This document shows positions 24,118-31,001 of a DNA stretch of 31,001 nt, piece after piece (the stretch's first letter is position 1; each line of letters opens with the position of its first letter). The translations under genes and the position numbers were made by a program. The notes under the pieces are model-generated. The model did no database searches. It was given only the letters and a program-made list of their open reading frames with translations, and was not told the DNA's origin. The DNA is taken from NCBI GenBank assembly GCA_036557885.1, contig DATBGS010000114.1:1-31001 (forward strand). The letters run 5' to 3'. Source of the DNA: DATBGS01 sp036557885. GTDB taxonomy: Bacteria; Chloroflexota; Ktedonobacteria; Ktedonobacterales; DATBGS01.

Positions 24118-25617
24118 ATGACCACACACATTGATTGGGAAGAAAAGTTTGGCACCCAGGGATATACCTTTGACGATGTTCTGCTCATCCCGGCTGCCTC
24201 CTCAGTGCTTCCCTCCGAAGTCTCCACACGCACGCGCCTGACCAACACCATTGAACTCCAGATTCCTGTGCTCTCCGCCGCAATGGACACCGTTACCGAG
24301 GCGCGGTTAGCGATTGCGATGGCCCGCGAAGGCGGCATTGGCATCATCCATCGCAATCTCTCGATTGAAGACCAGGCCACAGAAGTAGACAAGGTGAAAC
24401 GCTCGGAGGCGGGAATGATCACCGATCCCATCACCCTCGCCCCCCACGATTCGCTGCGCGCTGCCCTGGCTGCAATGGCAAGTTACCATATCTCTGGTAT
24501 TCCCATCACCGAGCAGGGACGGCTTGTCGGCATTCTGACGAACCGCGACCTGCGCTTTGAAACCAACCTTGACCGCCCAATTGACGAGGTTATGACCAGA
24601 GAGCACCTGATTACTGCCCCAGTGGGAACCTCACTAGAAGAAGCCCGCAGCATCCTGCACCACCACAAAATAGAGAAACTTCCTGTGGTGGATGAACACG
24701 GCATGCTCAAAGGCTTGATTACCGTGAAAGACATCCAAAAGAAGACGCAATACCCATCGGCAGCGAAAGACGCGCAGGGGCGGCTGCGGGTTGGCGCGGC
24801 GGTTGGCGTTGGGCCAGACTGTGAAGAACGCTGCGCCGCCTTGATCGCAGAGCATGTAGACGTGCTGGTCGTAGACACCTCACACGGGCACTCGCGTATG
24901 GTACTGGAGGCAATTAGCCGCGTCAAGCGTCGCTTTGGTAAGCAGGTCCAGATCATCGCTGGCAACGTCGCCACTGCTGAAGGCACCGAGGCGCTGATCG
25001 AAGCAGGAGCCGATGCCGTCAAGGTAGGCATTGGGGCCGGAGCTATCTGCACTACCCGCGTCGTCGCAGGTGTGGGTGTCCCGCAGATCAGCGCCATTTA
25101 TGACTGCGCGCGGGCAGCCGCTCGCCACCACATCCCCATCATTGGCGACGGAGGCATCCAATATTCCGGCGACATCGCCAAGGCTATCGCCGCTGGAGCC
25201 GATACCGTCATGCTCGGCGGATTGCTGGCAGGGGTAGATGAAAGCCCCGGCGAACTGGTCATCTCGCAGGGCGAACGCTATAAAAACTATCGAGGCATGG
25301 GGTCTATCGGCGCCATGAAACGCCGCAGCTACAGCAAGGACCGCTACTTCCAGCAAGGAACTACCGACGAATCACAGCTTATTGCCGAGGGCATCGAGGG
25401 CCGGGTACCCTACAAGGGACCGCTGGGCAACATGATCTATCAACTCGTTGGGGGATTGCGCCAGGCAATGGGCTACTGCGGGGCAGCAACGATACAAGAG
25501 ATGCAAAGCAAGACGCGCTTCACGCGCATGACGGGCGCGGGCCTGCGAGAAAGCCACCCACACGACATCTTCATCACCAAAGAAGCACCCAACTACAATA
25601 CGTCCGGCTCGCGTTAA
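24118..25617 (+). CDS. guaB: Inosine-5'-monophosphate dehydrogenase
   Basis: 499 residues, full length. It oxidises IMP to XMP with NAD+, the first step of GMP synthesis. The N-terminal part of the barrel (TFDDVLLIPAASSVLPSEV) is interrupted by a tandem CBS domain pair (about 98-208). The barrel then continues with the catalytic loop GIGAGAICTTR (C311), the phosphate-binding stretches GDGGIQYSGD and MLGGLLAG, and the flap YKNYRGMGSIGAM. The start has AAGGGG upstream. It stands alone between two terminators and is therefore probably monocistronic. Confidence 0.98.
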   Translation: MTTHIDWEEKFGTQGYTFDDVLLIPAASSVLPSEVSTRTRLTNTIELQIPVLSAAMDTVTEARLAIAMAREGGIGIIHRNLSIEDQATEVDKVKRSEAGMITDPITLAPHDSLRAALAAMASYHISGIPITEQGRLVGILTNRDLRFETNLDRPIDEVMTREHLITAPVGTSLEEARSILHHHKIEKLPVVDEHGMLKGLITVKDIQKKTQYPSAAKDAQGRLRVGAAVGVGPDCEERCAALIAEHVDVLVVDTSHGHSRMVLEAISRVKRRFGKQVQIIAGNVATAEGTEALIEAGADAVKVGIGAGAICTTRVVAGVGVPQISAIYDCARAAARHHIPIIGDGGIQYSGDIAKAIAAGADTVMLGGLLAGVDESPGELVISQGERYKNYRGMGSIGAMKRRSYSKDRYFQQGTTDESQLIAEGIEGRVPYKGPLGNMIYQLVGGLRQAMGYCGAATIQEMQSKTRFTRMTGAGLRESHPHDIFITKEAPNYNTSGSR

Positions 25618-25638
25618 AGCCGCTTCTCGTTACCTGCA

Positions 25639-25692
25639 CAACAGGAAGCGCCGCTCGTACTGTACAAGCGGCGCTTCCTGTTGTTTTGTTTT
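25639..25692 (+). terminator. Strong intrinsic terminator of guaB
   Basis: Perfect 17-bp stem (25639-25655 with 25667-25683), an 11-nt loop, then TTTTGTTTTCC. It ends next to the stop of the convergent rpoN gene and insulates the two. Confidence 0.92.
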
Positions 25693-25693
25693 C

Positions 25694-27100
25694 CTATACC
25701 CGCAAACGCGAAGGCAAAATCCGCAGGGATTCACGATATTTTGCCACCGTGCGACGCGCCACAACCAACCCGCGCTCAGCCAACTCAGCAGCCAGTTCTT
25801 CATCGCTCAGCGGATGCCTGGGGTCTTCGCTTGCAATCAATTCGCGCAGGGTATCTTTTGCGCGTAGCGAACCATCAAAAAACTCATCAAAGGGAATGGT
25901 TCGCCCTTCGGGAAGCAGCACAAACTTATTGGCTGTTGCCCGGCTAATCGTAGACTCGTGCAGCCCCACCTTTTGCGCCAATTCCCCGCGCGTGAGCGGG
26001 ACCAAATAGCGCACGCCCTTTTCCAGAAACTCACATTGATACTCCACCAGCGCATCGGAAATCTTCTTCAGCGTCTCCCAGCGTTGATGAATACAATCAA
26101 TAAAAAACTGCGCGCGTGACGTGTAATGGCGAATATGCTGGCGTTCTTCCTCGCTGCTCTGCTGGCGGTCCAGATGCTTTGCCAGATGGTTATAGGTGGG
26201 ATTCAGCCGGAACAGGTATTTCTTATTCTCGACTACCTCCGCCTCAAAGCCCGTTTCCACCCGGCGTATAACGACATCTGGGCGCACCAGCGTGGTGTGC
26301 GCGCGAGCGCCTGCACCGGCGCTTGCAGACGCATCATAAACGTGCGCAGGGAAAGGCGTCAGGTTTGTGCGGATAAATTGCCATGCCTGGCGCACATGCG
26401 AGCCAGGCGCGTGCACCTCCCGCGCAATCTCCGCAAAGCGATGCTCGCCAAGCTGGTTCAAATACTTGTCAACCAATTTCTCAGCCAGCGGCTGTGGGCT
26501 GCCCAGCTCTCGAAACCAGCGCAGTTGAATCAGCAGGCATTCGCGCAGATCGCGTGCCCCAATCCCAACTGGCTCCTGCATCTGCAAAATGTCCAGAACA
26601 TGCAGCACCTGTTCGAGAGCCACCCGCAATGTCCAGGCAGCCTCCTCAACCGAAACCTGCAAATACCCGTGACTATCCAGATTCCAGATCAAATACTCAG
26701 CAATGGGGAAATCGTCGGGGGAAACCATCGTGCGCATATGGGAAAGCAGCGACTCCTCCAAAGACTCCAGCGATTCTACACGCGCCAGCGGATCATAGTC
26801 ATCTTCTTCGCTACTCGACACCCCCGGCTCGTTGTAATCCTCCCATTCAGGGGTGTTCTCCGCCCTGCTGCCAGCCGTCGTACCACAGTTCGGACAGATT
26901 CCATCCTTCATCTGCGTCCCACAGCACTGGCACTGGCTCACTTCTTCCATCTCAAATGCCGGGTTATCTCGCACCTCCACAGCAGCCAATTGCTCCAATT
27001 CCTCAGCAGAAAGCTGCAAAATCTTAATCGAGGCTATCAACTTTGCAGAAATATTTAGTGAGGTCTGTGGTACGATTGACGGGTCTTGCTTTAAAAACAT
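25694..27100 (-). CDS. rpoN: RNA polymerase sigma-54 factor with inserted zinc ribbon
   Basis: 468 residues. Region I (LNISAKLIASIKILQLSAEELEQLAAVEVRDNPAFE, about 15-50) is followed by a CxxC pair at 57-60 and CPNC at 69-72, an unusual zinc-ribbon-like insertion. An acidic linker (about 81-105) leads to the core-binding domain, then the DNA-binding part and the RpoN box ARRTVAKYRE (448-457) that reads the -24 element. AAGGA is about 8 nt before ATG 27100. It lies 49 bp after rnc in the same direction. Sigma-54 needs an AAA+ activator, none of which is in the window; a candidate target promoter precedes the histidine kinase. Confidence 0.97.
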   Translation of the reverse strand: MFLKQDPSIVPQTSLNISAKLIASIKILQLSAEELEQLAAVEVRDNPAFEMEEVSQCQCCGTQMKDGICPNCGTTAGSRAENTPEWEDYNEPGVSSSEEDDYDPLARVESLESLEESLLSHMRTMVSPDDFPIAEYLIWNLDSHGYLQVSVEEAAWTLRVALEQVLHVLDILQMQEPVGIGARDLRECLLIQLRWFRELGSPQPLAEKLVDKYLNQLGEHRFAEIAREVHAPGSHVRQAWQFIRTNLTPFPAHVYDASASAGAGARAHTTLVRPDVVIRRVETGFEAEVVENKKYLFRLNPTYNHLAKHLDRQQSSEEERQHIRHYTSRAQFFIDCIHQRWETLKKISDALVEYQCEFLEKGVRYLVPLTRGELAQKVGLHESTISRATANKFVLLPEGRTIPFDEFFDGSLRAKDTLRELIASEDPRHPLSDEELAAELAERGLVVARRTVAKYRESLRILPSRLRV

Positions 27101-27149
27101 CTGCGTCTTCCTTCTCGTGTCATAGACGGAGCCTCGCTGAGGCAGAAGC

Positions 27150-27866
27150 CTACAGCCAGCCGCTGGCTTCCAACGCCAGCCGTGCCGCTTCTTGCTCTGC
27201 GCTTTGCTTGTTGCGCCCCTGGCCGCGACCTGCGACCTGTTCCCCTAAAAGTACCTCGACACTAAAGAGACGATGATGAGATGGGCCTTCCTCCTTCACC
27301 ACCCGATAGGTTGGTGTCAGCCCTACCTCGGCCTGGGCCAGCTCTTGAAATAGCGACTTATCATCTTTGAAGTGGGGCTGAGAAACGATGCGCTTTGCCG
27401 CAGCCTCCAGTATAGGCAGCAAAAATCTTCGCACTTCCTCCAGCCCGCCATCCAAATAGATTGCAGCGAGAAGCGCCTCAAACGCGGCTGCTAGAATCGG
27501 ATCGCGTTCACGCCCGCCCGTCCGTTCCTCGCCTTTGCCCAGACGCAAGAAGGTACCTAGTTCCAGGCTGCGTGCAAAGCCCGCCAGCGTCTGTGTCTTC
27601 ACCAGCGCCGCGCGCGCATCGGTTAGCTCCCCTTCACTCAGCACAGGGTAACTGCGAAAGAGCGATTCAGCACTCAGAAACGCCAGAATCGCGTCTCCCA
27701 GAAACTCCAGGCGCTCGTTGTAGCGCTCACCCGACACTGGTGTCTCATAAACATAGGAGCGATGCGTCAGCGCCTCCAACAAGAGGCTACGCTCCTGAAA
27801 ATGAACCCCCAAACGCTGCTCAGCGTGCTGCACCAAAAGCGCAGCGTCGCTGCTTTTGGTGCTCAT
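27150..27866 (-). CDS. rnc: Ribonuclease III
   Basis: 238 residues from ATG 27866; ATG 27899 is an alternative that adds 11 residues. The catalytic signature ERLEFLGDAIL (51-61) and the second acidic site AAAFEALLAAIYLDGG (about 116-131) are intact. A C-terminal double-stranded RNA binding domain (about 152-232) ends AGRGQGRNKQSAEQEAARLAL. The enzyme cuts double-stranded RNA in rRNA precursors and some mRNAs. It lies between selD and rpoN and probably shares a transcript with them (gaps of 85 and 49 bp). Confidence 0.96.
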   Translation of the reverse strand: MSTKSSDAALLVQHAEQRLGVHFQERSLLLEALTHRSYVYETPVSGERYNERLEFLGDAILAFLSAESLFRSYPVLSEGELTDARAALVKTQTLAGFARSLELGTFLRLGKGEERTGGRERDPILAAAFEALLAAIYLDGGLEEVRRFLLPILEAAAKRIVSQPHFKDDKSLFQELAQAEVGLTPTYRVVKEEGPSHHRLFSVEVLLGEQVAGRGQGRNKQSAEQEAARLALEASGWL

Positions 27867-27951
27867 AGAACCATTCTTCCGTCCCGAATGCCTGCGCATT
27901 GGCCTCGCTTCTCTTTATTCTCAAGATTGCGCCAGCATACTAAGAGGCAGC

Positions 27952-28998
27952 TCAGGCCACTTTGATGCCCCTATTAGCAATTACCTCGCCAATTTGCCAA
28001 CAAGCAAGATTTTCTTCCAAAAATTTGCTCTGCACCACCGGCCAGAGTTCCGGCCTCACCGCTGCCAGGAGGCCACCGGAAGTCTGCGGATCAAAAAGCA
28101 AATCGCGTTCAGTTGGCCCAAAATTTGCTGGCAATGTGACAAACTCATTGAGAAATTCCTCGTTGCGTCCCGTCCCGCCAGGCACACACCCGGCTGCCGC
28201 GTAGTGCTGCGCCCCAGGAAGCCAGGGCAGCTGCTCCCACCAGAAGCGTATCCCTCCCTCGCTTTGCAGCGCCATTTCCCAGGCATGCCCCAGCAGCCCA
28301 AAGCCGGTCACATCGGTGCAGGTGCGTACCCCGGCCTGCACCAGCACCTGCGCGGCTTTGCAGTTGAGCGTAGACATGCTGGCTATCGCAGCTTCAAGAT
28401 CACCTTCATCCACCTGTTCGCGTTTATGTGCCGTCGTAATCACGCCAGTGCCCAACGGTTTAGTCAACACCAGCACATCCCCAACCTGGGCCTGGCCTTT
28501 GGTCAAAATCCGTTCAGGATGCACGATGCCCGTCACCGCCAGCCCGTATTTCGGCTCTTTATCGGTGACAGTATGGCCGCCAGCAATCACCCCCCCGCCT
28601 TCCATCACCTTATCGCGCCCGCCCCGTAATATTTCGATGAGAATTTCCGGCTCCAGGTTATCGGGGAATGCCACCAGATTTAACGCAAAGAGCACCTCGC
28701 CCCCCATCGCGTAAACATCGCTCATGGCATTGGCCGCCGCAATAGCGCCAAACGCATAGGGATCATCTACCACCGGAGGAAAAAAGTCAGCCGTACTCAC
28801 AACGGCCTGCTCGCCATTTAGCCGATAGACCGCCGCATCATCAATGCTATTCAGCCCCACCAGCAAATCTGGGTGATTATGCTCCGGCAAGGGAGTAAGT
28901 GGACGCAGCACGTGCGCCAGGGCCGCTGGACCCATCTTTGACGCTCAACCAGCGCAACTGGCAAGCGAGGTCAGACGGATTTTTCTGCCTGTGCTCAT
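27952..28998 (-). CDS. selD: Selenide, water dikinase; selenoprotein with in-frame UGA at codon 18
   Basis: 348 residues from ATG 28998, with a strong AGGAG SD 7 nt upstream. Codon 18 (28947-28945) is TGA inside SCAG-U-ASKMGPAAL. It aligns with the catalytic Cys17 of E. coli SelD (GAGCGCK), and the essential lysine follows as K21. Normal ORF calling starts at Met22 (28935) and loses this active site. The rest is intact: NSIDDAAVY, STADFFPPVVDDP, GGHTVTD, DVTGFGLLGH and DPQTSGGLL. SelD makes selenophosphate from selenide and ATP, for Sec-tRNA and selenouridine synthesis. The UGA is read here as selenocysteine, not as a mutation, because the upstream reading frame is fully conserved. Confidence 0.9.
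28917..28929 (-). promoter_or_regulatory. Candidate bacterial SECIS apical hairpin in selD
   Basis: CCAG (28929-28926) and CTGG (28920-28917) enclose CGGCC, 16-28 nt after the UGA on the minus strand. This is where the SelB-binding loop of bacterial SECIS elements lies. The stem is only four pairs, so this is a tentative placement; another fold over 28900-28947 may be the real element. Confidence 0.3.
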
Positions 28999-29049
28999 GT
29001 GGTTCTCCTCCCTCCTTTCAGTGGAGTCAGTGTAGCTGGTGGTCCGCGC

Positions 29050-29079
29050 TTGTTGTATCCAGGCTTTTGCTGTTATTAT
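29050..29079 (+). promoter_or_regulatory. Candidate promoter of dgcN
   Basis: TTGTTG (29050-29055) and TATTAT (29074-29079) are 18 bp apart, with TGT before the -10 giving an extended form. The leader to ATG 29227 would be about 140 nt and contains a 10-bp direct repeat at 29154-29177. Confidence 0.45.
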
Positions 29080-29153
29080 AGACCGCACACAGCGAGCACG
29101 ACAATCCAGCAACCTGTTCCATGCTCCTTTCTGGGTGCTCGTTACACGTGTTC

Positions 29154-29177
29154 CAGCCTATTTGTTTCAGCCTATTT
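29154..29177. repeat. Direct repeat in the dgcN leader
   Basis: CAGCCTATTT occurs at 29154-29163 and 29168-29177, a 14-bp period, in the leader upstream of dgcN. It could be a regulator site; the evidence is repetition and position only. Confidence 0.3.
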
Positions 29178-29226
29178 TCAACAGCAAAAACTCATACAGA
29201 CAACTTGAGAGGGGGAGGCAACAGGC

Positions 29227-30273
29227 ATGCGTCAAATCGCAATTCTGGCAGAGGGGCATTTCACCTGGCAGGGGGCAAAAACAGCCGTTGGCGTCATCCG
29301 CTACGGACAAGACAAGGTTGTCGCAGTGATTGACAGCACCAGAGCCGGGCAGGATGTCGGACAGCTATTAGGGGGCGTGGGCGCGGGCATCCCCATTGTG
29401 CGCGATGTCTCCGAGGCGTTTCAGCATCACCCCGATACGCTGCTGATTGGCATTGCTCCGGTAGGTGGCCGCCTGCCTGACCCCTGGCGGGCGCAAGTCA
29501 GGCAGGCATTGGATCACGGTCTGTTCATCATTAGCGGCCTACACGAATTTCTGGACGACGACCCTGACCTTCACGCGGCAGCCGAACGCCACCATACCTC
29601 CATCTGGGATGTGCGCCGCCCTCCAGCAGAGCGAGCCATGCTCATCGCCAAATATACGCCCCACCGCCCCGGCAGCCACACCGTCTATCTGGCCGGAAGC
29701 GATTGCAACGTCGGAAAAATGACCGTCGCCCTGGAACTTGATCGAGAAGCGCAGCAGTGTGGCCTGTCTTCGGGCTTTGCGGCCACCGGACAAACGGGCA
29801 TCATGATCTCCGGGCGCGGGATGCCGGTAGATCGGCTGATCAGCGACTTCACTGCCGGGGGCGTCGAGGCGCTGGTGTTGGAATTCACCGCAGAATATGA
29901 CTGGGTTTTTGTGGAGGGCCAGGGGTCGCTCATTCATCCAGCGTATTCGCCCGTAACGCTGGGGCTGCTGCATGGCGCCATGCCAGATGTTATGCTGCTC
30001 TGCCATCAGGCACGCCAGACCAACATCAAGGGCTATCCTGCCGTGCCGATTCCGCCGCTGCGCCGGATGATCGAAATCTACGAGCAAGCAATGGGTTGGC
30101 TGCGTCCAGCACCAATCGTTGGTATCGCCCTGAACACCTTTGAACTCAGCGAGGCTGAAGCAGACGACGAAATTCGCCGCGCCGAGGACGAAACGGGCCT
30201 ACCCGCCACCGATTGCGTGCGTTTTGGCGCGGGCAAGCTGATTGACGCGCTCCTGGCCCATGCTGCGCAATAG
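29227..30273 (+). CDS. dgcN: DUF1611 protein, DgcN-like D-glutamate N-acetyltransferase
   Basis: 348 residues with a GGGGGAGG SD before the ATG. The family's P-loop-like motif GSDCNVGKMT (157-166) is followed by TGQTGIMISGRGMPVDRLISDF and VEGQGSLIHPAYSPVTLGLLHG. In Pseudoalteromonas, DgcN acetylates D-glutamate and its neighbour DgcA converts N-acetyl-D-glutamate to the L-form, which enters normal metabolism. An enolase-superfamily gene of the DgcA type follows after 80 bp with its own SD, so the same pathway is likely here. The substrate has not been tested for this branch. Confidence 0.88.
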   Translation: MRQIAILAEGHFTWQGAKTAVGVIRYGQDKVVAVIDSTRAGQDVGQLLGGVGAGIPIVRDVSEAFQHHPDTLLIGIAPVGGRLPDPWRAQVRQALDHGLFIISGLHEFLDDDPDLHAAAERHHTSIWDVRRPPAERAMLIAKYTPHRPGSHTVYLAGSDCNVGKMTVALELDREAQQCGLSSGFAATGQTGIMISGRGMPVDRLISDFTAGGVEALVLEFTAEYDWVFVEGQGSLIHPAYSPVTLGLLHGAMPDVMLLCHQARQTNIKGYPAVPIPPLRRMIEIYEQAMGWLRPAPIVGIALNTFELSEAEADDEIRRAEDETGLPATDCVRFGAGKLIDALLAHAAQ

Positions 30274-30353
30274 TCTCGCTTCGTAGTCATCAGACAGGCG
30301 TATCTCACCGCAACCGATAGAACAAGAGATCAGAATGGACCGAGGAACACGCT

Positions 30354-31001
30354 ATGCTCACACTGGAAGCCTCACCCATGAACCTCAAACTGCACGAACC
30401 GTTTCGCATCTCGCGCGGCGTGCAGCACTATGCTCATTGCGTGGTCGCAAAAATTAGTGCAGAAGGCGCAACTGGCCTTGGCGAAGCGGCGCCAACCACC
30501 TACTACGGCGAAACCCAGGAAAGCGTTCTCTCCTGCCTGTCGGTGTACGCCGGGCATCTGGGCGACGACCCCTTTGCCCTGGAAGACATCCTGGACGAAG
30601 TGGAGCACACCATCGGGCGCAACGGCGCGGCCAGAGCCGCTGTAGACCTTGCCCTCCATGATCTGGCGGGCAAGCTGCTAGGCATCCCACTGTATCAACT
30701 CCTGGGACTGAACCCGGCCAAAACTCCAAAGACCTCTTTTACTCTTGGCATTGATACGCCCGCCGAGATGCGACGCAAAGCCCTGGAAGCTCAAGGCTAT
30801 CCTATCCTCAAAGTCAAAGTTGGCACCAGAAATGATCTGGAGAACCTGAAAGCCATCCGCGAGGTATCCGATGCCGTCATTCGTGTGGACGCCAACGCCG
30901 GCTGGACCGCCAAAGAAGCCATCAGAATGATTGAAGCCCTGGAGCCATACAATATTGAGTTCGTAGAGCAGCCCGTCCCCTCGCACGACCTGGAAGGGCT
31001 G
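30354..31001 (+). CDS. dgcA: Enolase-superfamily racemase/epimerase, DgcA-like (partial, 3' end outside window)
   Basis: 216 codons from ATG 30354 to the window end without a stop; GAGGA is 8 nt upstream. Typical dipeptide-epimerase/muconate-cycloisomerase layout: an N-terminal capping domain (PFRISRG, GLGEAAPT), then the barrel with the acid/base motif KVKVG (K153 and K155) and metal ligands D179 (RVDANAGW) and E205 (EFVEQP). The third ligand and second lysine lie beyond the edge. Pairing with dgcN points to N-acetyl-D-glutamate racemase, but an L-Ala-D/L-Glu epimerase role in muropeptide recycling is also possible. Confidence 0.88.
   Translation, partial: MLTLEASPMNLKLHEPFRISRGVQHYAHCVVAKISAEGATGLGEAAPTTYYGETQESVLSCLSVYAGHLGDDPFALEDILDEVEHTIGRNGAARAAVDLALHDLAGKLLGIPLYQLLGLNPAKTPKTSFTLGIDTPAEMRRKALEAQGYPILKVKVGTRNDLENLKAIREVSDAVIRVDANAGWTAKEAIRMIEALEPYNIEFVEQPVPSHDLEGL

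Noticed and set aside
26126..27058. 310-residue plus-strand open frame opposite rpoN
   Set aside because: Antisense to rpoN, whose motifs are unambiguous; no ribosome binding site or protein-like pattern.
27952..28935. SelD starting at Met22 as a shorter, Cys-less variant
   Set aside because: It would lack the catalytic residue and lysine, while conserved sequence, ATG and SD are present upstream across the TGA.
1..31001. Mobile elements, prophage, CRISPR arrays, toxin-antitoxin or defence islands
   Set aside because: No transposase, integrase, spaced repeat array or known defence family was seen; all longer repeats are hairpins or short duplications near gene ends.

Overview
The window looks like an ordinary chromosomal segment of a Chloroflexota bacterium, most likely of the Ktedonobacteria type. 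This is inferred from the mix of families: a DUF3090 protein, a PSP1/RicT protein, an ANTAR response regulator, a zinc-ribbon sigma-54, many small zinc-ribbon and Pro/Gln-rich proteins, and moderately high GC with strong Shine-Dalgarno sites. No phage, insertion sequence, CRISPR array or plasmid gene is visible.

Layout. 1-4.3 kb: the 5' part of a membrane protein (minus), a MoaB/MogA molybdopterin protein (plus), a GT39-like membrane glycosyltransferase (minus) and a 66-68 residue protein (minus). 4.6-9.1 kb: a GAF sensor histidine kinase (minus) with a good sigma-54 type promoter, then ftsH and thpR (plus). 9.2-15.2 kb: a plus-strand catabolic block of DUF2877 (allH-like), a PucR regulator, fdrA (allF-like) and DUF1116 (allG-like). 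Together these match the three subunits of oxamate carbamoyltransferase. 15.2-20.7 kb: a minus-strand run of an SPFH protein, ricT, an ANTAR response regulator, a CorA-like transporter and a LipM-like octanoyltransferase. 20.9-22.8 kb: an M55 D-aminopeptidase and a zinc-ribbon protein (plus). 22.9-25.7 kb: DUF3090 (minus), tRNA-Leu(GAG) and tRNA-Gly(CCC), each with its own promoter, and guaB (plus) with a strong terminator. 25.7-29.0 kb: selD, rnc and rpoN in transcription order on the minus strand. 29.2-31.0 kb: dgcN (DUF1611) and the 5' part of a dgcA-like enolase-superfamily racemase/epimerase (plus).

Main observations. (1) selD is a selenoprotein gene: the open frame usually called begins 21 codons late because codon 18, the catalytic Cys/Sec position, is an in-frame TGA; upstream of it are a perfect SD, an ATG and conserved SelD sequence. 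The cell should therefore make selenocysteine. (2) The oxamate carbamoyltransferase genes are split around a PucR regulator, and no carbamate kinase is in the window. (3) dgcN-dgcA, with the M55 D-aminopeptidase 8 kb away, point to use or recycling of D-glutamate/D-amino acid peptides. (4) The window carries both rpoN, with an inserted zinc ribbon, and a near-consensus -24/-12 element in front of the histidine kinase. Coordinates, motifs and repeats were read by eye; no search or folding program was run.
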